Shown piece by piece: positions 6,555 through 13,079 of a stretch of DNA of 13,088 bases. The DNA lies in contig JAHEOA010000145.1 of the NCBI GenBank assembly GCA_018609825.1, positions 1 to 13,088 of the forward strand, in the 5' to 3' direction. A program made the position numbers and the translations under genes. This DNA is from Candidatus Bipolaricaulota bacterium. GTDB lineage: Bacteria; Bipolaricaulota; Bipolaricaulia; RBG-16-55-9. Positions within the stretch are counted from its first letter, which is position 1. Every line of letters starts with the position of its first letter. The notes under the pieces are model-generated. The model had not been told where the DNA came from. It searched no databases and saw only the letters and a program-made list of their open reading frames with translations.

Positions 6555-6896
6555 ATGGCCGAGTCACTGACATACGAGGAGCGACTTGACGTGCAGGCCG
6601 ACGTCCTGCGCCAGCTCTGGCATGCGGGTCACGCGACCCCGCTTGGCTTGAGCGACGTCCTTCAGCGATCCCTTCCGCAGATCGACCGTGCCCTTGACGA
6701 TCTCATCGCCGGCGGCTACGTCTTCCCGTTCATTCGGGGCTCGCAAGACGACCCTGCCAGCGACCCGATCTACTGCCTGACGCGCGCCACCCGGCATCAC
6801 ATCGAAGCGATGCTCGCGCGAACGACGCGCTATCGCCTCCGGCGCTCCTGGGACGCGCTTCGGCGTGAGGAACTGTTCGCGCTGATCGCCAGCTGA
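6555..6896 (+). CDS. Small winged-helix-like protein of unknown function
   Basis: This 113-residue protein is not recognised as a named family. The start at 6555 is preferred over the in-frame ATG at 6498 because GGAGG (6544-6548) lies 6 nt upstream of it, and the 19 residues before it look non-conserved. The predicted layout is helical: a first helix (VLRQLWHAG), then a likely helix-turn-helix (LGLSDVLQRSLPQIDRALDDLIAGGYV) with a possible wing (FPFIRG, then PIYCLT) and an Arg-rich C-terminal helix. This resembles winged-helix regulators of the PadR/MarR size class, but the match is only architectural. It lies 88 nt after infA and 24 nt before mutY, on the same strand, so it may be co-transcribed with both. 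There is no export signal. Confidence 0.75.
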   Translation: MAESLTYEERLDVQADVLRQLWHAGHATPLGLSDVLQRSLPQIDRALDDLIAGGYVFPFIRGSQDDPASDPIYCLTRATRHHIEAMLARTTRYRLRRSWDALRREELFALIAS

Positions 6897-6920
6897 GCCC
6901 GGCAGTCCCCCCTCTTTGCT

Positions 6921-8054
6921 ATGGGCACGGAGTGGACCTCGGAACAACGCCAGCGCTTCCGGGAGGCGTTGCGGGGTTGGTACGAGCGCCAGCGCCGCCA
7001 GTTGCCCTGGCGCCAGACCGACGACCCGTACAAGATCTGGGTCTCGGAGATTATGCTCCAGCAGACCCAGGTGGCGACCGCCCAGCCCTACTACGAGCGC
7101 TTCATCGCCGCCTATCCCACCGTCCACGATCTGGCAGCCGCCCCCATTGACGATGTCCTGAAGCTTTGGGAAGGGCTCGGTTACTATGCGCGGGCCCGCA
7201 ACCTCCATCGGGCGGCGCAGACGATCGTCGAGGCGTATGACGGGCAGTTGCCCGCGTCTCGCGACGAGCTGCTGCAACTCCCCGGGATCGGACCGTACAC
7301 GGTCGGGGCGATCCTGAGCATCGCGTTCGGGCAGCCTGAGCCGGCGCTCGACGGCAACGTGCGGCGGGTGATGAGTCGCCTGCTGTTGATCGAAGAGGAC
7401 CCGCGGCGTCCGGCGGTCGAACGAGCGATCCTCGACGAGCTGCGCGAGCTGATCTCGACAGATGCCCCGGCCGATTTCAATCAGGCGCTCATGGAGCTCG
7501 GCGCGACGATCTGTGTGGCCAAGTCGCCGCGCTGTCTCATCTGCCCAGTGCTCGAGCACTGTCAGGCTCAGGCCGCCGGACGCCAGTTTGACGTGCCCGT
7601 GACGCCGAAGCGCTCATCGCGGCCGCACCATCACGTGGCCGTGGGCCTCATTTGGCACGAGAACCGACTCCTGATCAGTCGTCGCCCCTCTGAGGGGCTG
7701 TTGGGCGGCTTGTGGGAACTGCCGGGCGGCAAGCAGGAGACCGATGAATCGCTCGAGGGCGGTCTTAGGCGGGAGATAGCTGAAGAACTCGGCATCGACG
7801 TCGCCGTCGATCGGCATCTCGTCACGGTGGAACACGGCTACTCCCACTTCAGCGTGACGCTGCACGCGTTCCAATGTCGCTGGCTCTCGGGCGAGCCGAC
7901 GAACCTTGCCGTCAACGATTGGGCTTGGGTCCCGTTTGATCGACTGCGCGACTACCCGCTGCCGCGGGGCACGACGAAGATCCTTGACGCACTGGCGTCA
8001 GATCAGAAACGGGAAGAGGAAGAACGCCAGGACCATCTGCAAGAGGAAGAGTAG
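6921..8054 (+). CDS. mutY: A/G-specific adenine DNA glycosylase MutY with an intact Nudix-box C-terminal domain
   Basis: This 377-residue base-excision-repair enzyme removes adenine mispaired with 8-oxoguanine. The catalytic domain has E43 (SEIMLQQTQ), the helix-hairpin-helix LPGIGPYTVGAI (120-131), the catalytic D144 in LDGNV, and a complete 4Fe-4S loop C198-x6-C205-x2-C208-x5-C214. The C-terminal MutT-like domain (about 236-360) reads mismatch context. It has the recognition loop HGYSHF (305-310). Unusually, it also has a full Nudix signature, G270-x5-E276-x7-R284-E285-x2-E288-E289-x-G291, which is normally degenerate in MutY. No clear Shine-Dalgarno precedes the ATG, and coupling to the upstream small gene is possible. 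The last 18 codons, rich in Glu, are overprinted by the convergent gene. Confidence 0.96.
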   Translation: MGTEWTSEQRQRFREALRGWYERQRRQLPWRQTDDPYKIWVSEIMLQQTQVATAQPYYERFIAAYPTVHDLAAAPIDDVLKLWEGLGYYARARNLHRAAQTIVEAYDGQLPASRDELLQLPGIGPYTVGAILSIAFGQPEPALDGNVRRVMSRLLLIEEDPRRPAVERAILDELRELISTDAPADFNQALMELGATICVAKSPRCLICPVLEHCQAQAAGRQFDVPVTPKRSSRPHHHVAVGLIWHENRLLISRRPSEGLLGGLWELPGGKQETDESLEGGLRREIAEELGIDVAVDRHLVTVEHGYSHFSVTLHAFQCRWLSGEPTNLAVNDWAWVPFDRLRDYPLPRGTTKILDALASDQKREEEERQDHLQEEE

Positions 8055-8660
8055 GACGTTGCGGATCTCGCCCGTGTCCACGGGCTGCCGGCCTTGGCTT
8101 CCGCCGTTTCCGCCCTCGTTGGCCGCTTCAAGCGCGAACGAGGTCTGGAACTCGCTGCCGTACTGGATGGTAAACGCCTGATCCAGATCGATCCCCTGTG
8201 GCAGCTTCAAGACGGCCGCGTTGACCTCCTGGGAGGGAACTTGGCCCGACTTGAAGCCGTCGGTGATCGGCTCAATCGCCGAGGAATTCAGCAGGAAACT
8301 GGCGCCGTTCTGGGCAAAGGAAATCTTGGTCGGCTCGAACGTGGACCGCTTCGTCGGCACGATCAGCGCCATCATCGCCTTCTGGCCCACATAAGGCCGG
8401 ATCGAGTCCTTGAGGTCGTCGCGCAGGTTGCTCTGCATGACCTCCTCGTTGATAAAGACGAACGAGAGGATGAACTGGTTGTTATTGGAGTCGACGAAAA
8501 GCGTCGCAAGCAGTTCCGGATCGATGCCGGTCTTGTCGCTGATCTGGTTCTCCGCCCATTGTTCGAGCGGCGACTGCCCATGGGCCGTCGGTGCAGCCAC
8601 CCCGACGAGCAGAACGGCAACCGTCAGGACGAGCAGTGATGATCGCTGGAACGTCGTCAT
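7998..8660 (-). CDS. Exported hypothetical protein with C-terminal membrane anchor
   Basis: This 220-residue protein is not recognised. The start at 8660 is chosen over the longer frame reaching 8765 because a typical signal peptide begins there (MTTFQRSS, hydrophobic core 9-25, likely cleavage after AHG at 28), and because AAAGGGGG (8668-8675) sits 7 nt upstream. The middle (29-180) looks globular with mixed alpha/beta character. It has motifs such as GIDPELLATLFVDSNNNQF and a basic PTKRSTFEPTK patch. A Gly-rich linker (183-191) leads to a single transmembrane segment at 200-220 that ends the protein with no cytoplasmic tail. The likely topology is a domain outside the cytoplasmic membrane held by a C-terminal anchor. 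Its own promoter lies at 8737-8765. Its last 57 nt overlap mutY. Confidence 0.8.
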   Translation of the reverse strand: MTTFQRSSLLVLTVAVLLVGVAAPTAHGQSPLEQWAENQISDKTGIDPELLATLFVDSNNNQFILSFVFINEEVMQSNLRDDLKDSIRPYVGQKAMMALIVPTKRSTFEPTKISFAQNGASFLLNSSAIEPITDGFKSGQVPSQEVNAAVLKLPQGIDLDQAFTIQYGSEFQTSFALEAANEGGNGGSQGRQPVDTGEIRNVLLFLLQMVLAFFLFPFLI

Positions 8661-8736
8661 TACGTGGCCCCCTTTATGGGTTTGCGGGCTCGGCACAGCA
8701 GCCCCCGTGCACGCCACCTCCAGGCCCGATGGGCGC

Positions 8737-8765
8737 ATTATAGGAGGATGCCGAACCCAGGACAA
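8737..8765 (-). promoter_or_regulatory. Sigma70-type promoter for the exported hypothetical protein
   Basis: On the minus strand a perfect -10 TATAAT (8737-8742) follows a -35-like TTGTCC (8760-8765) with 17-nt spacing. Transcription would start near 8730, about 70 nt upstream of the ATG at 8660. The position also supports the shorter start choice, because the longer reading frame would begin upstream of the transcription start. Confidence 0.65.
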
Positions 8766-8787
8766 GGCCCGCCACTGCTGCCACGGG

Positions 8788-8810
8788 CGGATCTCACCGC
8801 CTCAGATCCG
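8788..8810 (-). terminator. Possible hairpin at the end of gpsA
   Basis: CGGATCT and AGATCCG form a perfect 7-bp stem (8788-8794 with 8804-8810) around a 9-nt loop, overlapping the gpsA stop codon. An alternative GGCGG/CCGCC pairing (8786-8790 with 8797-8801) competes. There is no T-run downstream, so function as an intrinsic terminator is uncertain. Confidence 0.3.
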
Positions 8811-9812
8811 CTCACGCTTGGGCTCGCGCGTCATGAGCTCGTCCAGCTTGATGCGGGGATGGGCGCCCTCGTAGAGGACCGCGTGGACCGCGCTTGTGAT
8901 GGGCAAGTCAAGCCCCCGAGCTTCAGCGAACGCGTGGATCGCCCGGACCGCGTGGACGCCCTCGGCCACCATGCGCATCTCATGCTGAATCCCCTCCAAC
9001 GACTCGCCTCGTCCGAGGCGCTCGCCCACGGTATGATTGCGGCTCTTGCCCGACATGCAGGTAATGACGAGATCGCCCAACCCCGCCAACCCGAAGAACG
9101 TCTCCTTCCGCGCGCCGAGCGACTCGCCGAGCCGCGTCATCTCCACGAGCCCGCGCGAGACGAGCGCCCCCTTGGCGTTGTCGCCGTGGTCAAGCCCATC
9201 GGAAATGCCGGCCGCCAGAGCGATGACGTTCTTCGTCGCCGCCCCGAGCTCGACCCCGCGGAGATCGGAGCTCGTGTAGACGCGGAACCGCTCGGTCATG
9301 AACGCCGTCTGGATCGACGCAGCCAGGTCAAGATCGAGGCCGGCCAGTACCGCTGTGGTCGGCTGCTCCTGGGCCACTTCGACGGCAAAGTTGGGGCCGG
9401 AGAGGGCGAGGACGCGCTCGCTGGCCAGCTCCTCCCGGATCACCTCGGACATCGTGGTGAGGGTTTTCGCTGAGGATTGAAACTCGAGGCCCTTGGTGAG
9501 GCTGACCCAGGTGGTCCGCTGCCCGTCCGCGCCCATCACGTCCCGGAGTTGCCGGGTGATCTCGCGCATCGCGAACGACGGAACCGCCAGGACTTGAACC
9601 TCGGCATCCGCAAGACGGGCAAGATCGGCCGTGAACTGCATCGCCGCGGGCAAGGCAACGCCCGGCAGATACGTCGGGTTCTCGCGTCGGCTCGACAGCG
9701 CCTCGACGGCGTCGGGACTGCGCGCCCAAAGCGTGACGCGGTGCCCCTTCCGTGCGAGGAGGCGGGCGATGGCCGTGCCCCAGCTGCCCGCGCCGACCAC
9801 ACCGATGTCCAT
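8802..9812 (-). CDS. gpsA: Glycerol-3-phosphate dehydrogenase [NAD(P)+]
   Basis: This 336-residue cytoplasmic enzyme reduces dihydroxyacetone phosphate to sn-glycerol-3-phosphate, the backbone for phospholipid synthesis. The Rossmann motif GAGSWG is at 7-12. The conserved lysines are K107 (SLTKGLE) and K194 (GAATKNVIALAAGISDG). LSGPNFAVEVA at 137-147 and GLGDLVITCMSGKSRN at 244-259 are diagnostic. The length is normal. The ATG at 9812 is chosen. A TTG two codons upstream (9818) is also possible, and neither has a strong Shine-Dalgarno. The gene follows the S41 protease stop by 22 nt, so the two are likely an operon. There is no functional link between them beyond envelope biology. Confidence 0.97.
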   Translation of the reverse strand: MDIGVVGAGSWGTAIARLLARKGHRVTLWARSPDAVEALSSRRENPTYLPGVALPAAMQFTADLARLADAEVQVLAVPSFAMREITRQLRDVMGADGQRTTWVSLTKGLEFQSSAKTLTTMSEVIREELASERVLALSGPNFAVEVAQEQPTTAVLAGLDLDLAASIQTAFMTERFRVYTSSDLRGVELGAATKNVIALAAGISDGLDHGDNAKGALVSRGLVEMTRLGESLGARKETFFGLAGLGDLVITCMSGKSRNHTVGERLGRGESLEGIQHEMRMVAEGVHAVRAIHAFAEARGLDLPITSAVHAVLYEGAHPRIKLDELMTREPKRERI

Positions 9813-9834
9813 CGTCAACGATCCCGACGGGGGA

Positions 9835-11493
9835 TCAGTTCGTCGACGGCGGCTCGGGGATGAACTCGCAGGGGCACGTCGTGCCGCTCACGTCCTCTGA
9901 CGTCAGCCACGTCTTGGCCGCGTCCATCGGGTTGTTTCTCAAGCGGGTCTCGAGCTCTTCCAGCTTTGATGACAGGGACGAGCGAAGCTCCTCCAGCAGG
10001 GGCGGCAACAGAACCGCCTCCGGATCCTCGGATGCGGCGCCGTTGTCCTCCAAGAGCGTTTCGGGATCCCGGTCGAGAAGCTCGCGGAACGCGTCCAAGG
10101 CATCCAACGCGTCGACGTACTCGTCCTCGGAGGCCGCGAGCTGAACGTCGGTGAGCGCGTCGTTGTAGCGGTCGAGCACGCCACGGGCGGCGTCGGCGAA
10201 CTCGGGCAGCGAGTCGCGCAGCCGCACGATCTCCTGCCGGACGGCCTGCAGCGACGCGAACCAGTCGTCGATCACGAAGTCCTCGGTCGGCGTCAACCCG
10301 ACGTTGTGGACCTTGTGGCCGTCGGGCGTGAAGTACTGCGCGGTGGTCAAGAAGAGCATGCCGCCCCCTGACATGTTGAAGCCGCTCTGCACGACGCCCT
10401 TGCCGAACGTGGTTCGACCGATCAACATGCCCATCTGATGGTCGCGGATCGCGCCGGCGAGGATCTCCGCAGCGCTGGCGGTGCCGCCGTCCACCAAAAC
10501 GGCGATGGGCCAGTTGGGCACGTCGTTGCCGTAGCTGCTTGAGGTCTGGGTGCCCTGTTTCCGTTCTCGGACTTCGACGATCGGCTTGCCGCCGTCGACG
10601 AAGAGACTGGCGATCTGGATGGCCGCCTGCAGATAGCCGCCGCCGTTGCCGCGCAGGTCGAGGATCAAGCCGTTGATCGACGAGGTTCGGTCGCGAATGT
10701 CGCTCAGTGCTTGTCGGACTTCGTTCGGCGTGCTCTGGGCGAAGCGGTTGATGCGCAAATATGCCGTGTCGTCGGAGAGCAGCTCATGTTCGGTGGACGG
10801 GACTTTAATGTGGTCGCGCGTGATGGTGATCGTCTCCACCGTGCCGTCCTGGTGCTCGACCTTAACGTCGACCTCCGTGCCCGCCGGACCGCGCAGCATT
10901 TGGGCCGCCTCGTCGACGGAGAACCCCTCGGTGCTCGTGCCGTCGATCGTCAGGATCGCGTCGCCCGTCCGGAGGCCGGCGGCCTTTGCCGGGCCGCCTT
11001 CAATGGGCGAGATGATGACGATCCGCTCCTCACGGATGCCGATCCAGGCGCCGATGCCCTCGTATTCGCCGCTCAGCCCGGACTGGAAGCGCTCGTACTG
11101 CTCGGGCGTATTGTAGCGGCTGTAGGGATCGTCCAGCGTGGAGATCATGCCGCGGATCGCCTCGGTCTCCATGGTCTGGTGGCTGATCCGGCCCGGCTGG
11201 TAGAAGTTGCCTTGGATCGTCTCATAGGCCTCCTGGAGCCGGTCGAACGAGGCGTCACCCGATGAGGGGCTCCCGGTGGCGTTTGACGTCGTCGTGGACG
11301 AGTTGGAGCCGTTGTCGCCCTCGGATGACGATGAGGAGGCGTCCGATGGCTGGTTGCTGGCGGAGGCTGACTCCGATGGCGTGCCCGGCTTCATGTTGAC
11401 GGCGTCGGACGGCTGCAAGACGCCCTGGGCCCATATCGCCGCGACGACCAGCACCACGGCGGCCAGAGCCCAGACGGTCAGTTTGCGATCCAT
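9835..11493 (-). CDS. ctpA: Membrane-anchored S41 carboxy-terminal processing protease (CtpA/Tsp type) with PDZ domain
   Basis: This 552-residue envelope serine protease trims or degrades exported proteins from their C-termini. The start at 11493 is preferred over longer frames because AAGGAGGG (11501-11508) lies 7 nt upstream and a transmembrane segment/uncleaved signal (5-23) follows at once. After it comes a Ser/Thr/Asn-rich linker (about 36-80), then an N-terminal helical part and a PDZ domain (about 145-225, with SPIEGGPAKAAGLRTGDAIL). The S41 core contains LDLRGNGGGYL at 278-288, the catalytic S340 (DGGTASAAEILAGA) and K365 (FGKGVVQ, with Q369). Beyond the usual core is a C-terminal extension (about 405-552) that is acidic and helical, with a coiled-coil look, ending with a CPC pair (C540, C542). 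It sits 22 nt upstream of gpsA. Confidence 0.94.
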   Translation of the reverse strand: MDRKLTVWALAAVVLVVAAIWAQGVLQPSDAVNMKPGTPSESASASNQPSDASSSSSEGDNGSNSSTTTSNATGSPSSGDASFDRLQEAYETIQGNFYQPGRISHQTMETEAIRGMISTLDDPYSRYNTPEQYERFQSGLSGEYEGIGAWIGIREERIVIISPIEGGPAKAAGLRTGDAILTIDGTSTEGFSVDEAAQMLRGPAGTEVDVKVEHQDGTVETITITRDHIKVPSTEHELLSDDTAYLRINRFAQSTPNEVRQALSDIRDRTSSINGLILDLRGNGGGYLQAAIQIASLFVDGGKPIVEVRERKQGTQTSSSYGNDVPNWPIAVLVDGGTASAAEILAGAIRDHQMGMLIGRTTFGKGVVQSGFNMSGGGMLFLTTAQYFTPDGHKVHNVGLTPTEDFVIDDWFASLQAVRQEIVRLRDSLPEFADAARGVLDRYNDALTDVQLAASEDEYVDALDALDAFRELLDRDPETLLEDNGAASEDPEAVLLPPLLEELRSSLSSKLEELETRLRNNPMDAAKTWLTSEDVSGTTCPCEFIPEPPSTN

Positions 11494-11521
11494 GAGCGCT
11501 CCCTCCTTGACGATCTGGGCC

Positions 11522-11527
11522 ATTATA
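11522..11527 (-). promoter_or_regulatory. -10 element of the ctpA promoter
   Basis: A perfect TATAAT on the minus strand lies 28 nt upstream of the ctpA start codon. No good -35 hexamer is found at 16-18 nt spacing (the best are GTGGAG or GGTGGA), so activation by another factor or an atypical promoter is possible. Transcription would begin near 11515, leaving a short leader that holds just the Shine-Dalgarno. Confidence 0.5.
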
Positions 11528-11557
11528 TCGACACAGGACGCTCGCTCCACCGAACGC

Positions 11558-11586
11558 TTGCTCGGTCTCGCGAGCTGCCCTATGCT
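11558..11586 (+). promoter_or_regulatory. Probable promoter for ruvA, giving a near-leaderless mRNA
   Basis: TTGCTC (11558-11563) and TATGCT (11581-11586) are separated by 17 nt. The expected transcription start is at about 11592-11594, only 4-6 nt before the ruvA ATG at 11598. Neither hexamer is perfect. The lack of any Shine-Dalgarno in front of ruvA is consistent with it. Confidence 0.5.
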
Positions 11587-11597
11587 GAGCACCGACC

Positions 11598-12194
11598 ATG
11601 ATCCACCACGTCGAGGGGCCGATCGTCGAGCATCACGAGGACTATATGGTCGTCGACGTCGGCGGCGTCGGATACCGCGTCCACACCTCGCGGGCGACCC
11701 GCGAGGCGTTCCACGGGCGGACCGATCCCGTCAAGTTCTACACGTATCTCCATTTGCGCGAGGACGCCGTGGCGCTGTACGGGTTCAGCTCGCCCGAAGA
11801 GCGCCAGCTCTTCGAGCTGCTGTTGAGCGTGTCGGGCATCGGACCGCGCCTGGCAATTTCGATTCTGTCCGCGACCACGCCCGGTCGGCTCCAGGAAGCC
11901 ATCATGAGTGAGCAGGTCGAAGGGTTTTCGCAAGTCAAGGGCGTAGGGAAGAAGACGGCCGAACGCTTGATCATCGAGCTGCGCGACGCGGTCGCGGAGT
12001 TGCCGTTGGGCGGCGAGACGGTCCCGACGATGAGCCAGCGCGACGAGGTGGCGCTGGGCGCATTGACCGCTTCGCTCGGCTTCGGCGAACGGGAGGCCCG
12101 TCGGGCGATCGCGCAGGCCCGCGAGCACGAGGACGGGGATCTGCCGCCGGAAGCGCTCATCCGTCAAGCCCTGGAATACCTGTCGCGGTCGTGA
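11598..12194 (+). CDS. ruvA: Holliday junction DNA helicase subunit RuvA
   Basis: This 198-residue protein forms a tetramer that binds four-way DNA junctions and loads the RuvB motor for branch migration. Domain I (1-62) contains VDVGGVGYRVH and the acidic pin E55-D56, matching the E. coli positions exactly. Domain II has two helix-hairpin-helix motifs: LLSVSGIGPRLAISIL (75-90) and FSQVKGVGKKTAERLI (110-125). Domain III (about 147-198), which contacts RuvB, holds VALGALTASLGFGEREARRAI. The start is secure because MIHHVEGPI aligns with the usual RuvA N-terminus. There is no Shine-Dalgarno. Neither ruvC nor ruvB adjoins it in the window, so the ruv genes are probably dispersed. The next gene, 36 nt downstream, encodes an HDAC-family enzyme. 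Confidence 0.97.
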   Translation: MIHHVEGPIVEHHEDYMVVDVGGVGYRVHTSRATREAFHGRTDPVKFYTYLHLREDAVALYGFSSPEERQLFELLLSVSGIGPRLAISILSATTPGRLQEAIMSEQVEGFSQVKGVGKKTAERLIIELRDAVAELPLGGETVPTMSQRDEVALGALTASLGFGEREARRAIAQAREHEDGDLPPEALIRQALEYLSRS

Positions 12195-12230
12195 GGCGTT
12201 GGACCGACAACGACGAAGGGCTGTGACCTC

Positions 12231-13079
12231 ATGATTCTGCTGCACGACGAGCGCTGCCTCGAGTACGGGCAAGCCGGCCATCCAGAGAATCCCGAGCGGC
12301 TGCGGCGGGCCGTGGCGTACCTCAGGGAGCAGTCGGGCTACGCGTTCCGGGCCCCCGAGTCGGCGACCGATGAGGCCATTCGCCGGGTGCATTCCGAGTC
12401 GCATCTGGAGCAGTTGCGCACAGGTCGGTTCATGAGCCCGGACAACCCGAGATACGAGGGGATCGAGGCCTACGCCCGGCTCTCGGCGGGGGCGGCCATC
12501 CAAGCCGCTCGCGTCGGAGGATTCTCGCTGATGCGCCCGCCCGGCCATCACGCCGCGGACGGGCAGATCGCCGGATTCTGCTATCTGAACAACCTCGCGA
12601 TCGCCGTTCGCGCAACGGAGCGACGGACGCTTATTGTGGATATCGACGGCCACCACGGCGACGGCACGCAGATCGTGTTCCAGAACGACCCTCAGGTGAC
12701 GTTCGTGTCGCTGCACAGCTCGCCCAACTTTCCCGGGACGGGCCTCTGGTCCCACGGCAACTGCCACAACTATCCGCTGTCGTTCGACTGCGGGGAAGAC
12801 CTCTATCTGGAGACGTTGGAGGAGGCCCTCGACGGGATTGACCTCAGCGACGTGGAGCAAGTGGCGGTCTCAGCGGGGTTTGACACCGACGAGCGCGATC
12901 CGCTCGCATCGCTCGGGCTCGCCATCGACAGCTATCGCAGGATTGGCGGGCGCATCGCCGAGCTCGGGCTGCCGAGGTTCGCCGTGCTTGAGGGCGGCTA
13001 CGATCCCGAGCGACTCGGCCTGGACATCCACGCGTTCTGCCAGGGACTCGCCGACGACGCGTCCTATGACGAGGGCTGA
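12231..13079 (+). CDS. Histone deacetylase family zinc amidohydrolase (AcuC/APAH-like)
   Basis: This 282-residue arginase/deacetylase-fold enzyme should hydrolyse an acetyl-lysine- or acetylpolyamine-type amide. The active site is complete: RPPGHHA with H106-H107, GFCYLNNLAIAV (115-126), the zinc ligands D139 and H141 in VDIDGHHGDG, the third ligand D218 in SAGFDTDERDPL, and the transition-state tyrosine Y257 in EGGYDPERLG. SLHSSPNFPGTG at 160-171 is also typical. It is slightly shorter than many bacterial members (about 300-370), mainly at the C-terminus. A GAAGGG (12215-12220) lies 10 nt upstream of the ATG. With a 36-nt gap from ruvA it is probably co-transcribed. The substrate (acetyl-CoA synthetase, acetylpolyamine or another acetylated molecule) cannot be told from sequence. 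Confidence 0.94.
   Translation: MILLHDERCLEYGQAGHPENPERLRRAVAYLREQSGYAFRAPESATDEAIRRVHSESHLEQLRTGRFMSPDNPRYEGIEAYARLSAGAAIQAARVGGFSLMRPPGHHAADGQIAGFCYLNNLAIAVRATERRTLIVDIDGHHGDGTQIVFQNDPQVTFVSLHSSPNFPGTGLWSHGNCHNYPLSFDCGEDLYLETLEEALDGIDLSDVEQVAVSAGFDTDERDPLASLGLAIDSYRRIGGRIAELGLPRFAVLEGGYDPERLGLDIHAFCQGLADDASYDEG

Noticed and set aside
6564..7559. 331-residue open frame on the minus strand
   Set aside because: It is antisense to mutY and the small winged-helix-like gene, and no domain is visible.
11493..11592. Longer N-terminus for ctpA starting at 11592
   Set aside because: It would begin upstream of the TATAAT at 11522-11527 and place a non-membrane segment before the transmembrane helix. 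The ATG at 11493 has a strong Shine-Dalgarno.
11580..12860. 426-residue open frame on the minus strand
   Set aside because: It is antisense to ruvA and the HDAC-family gene, both with complete family motifs. The composition is typical of an antisense shadow.
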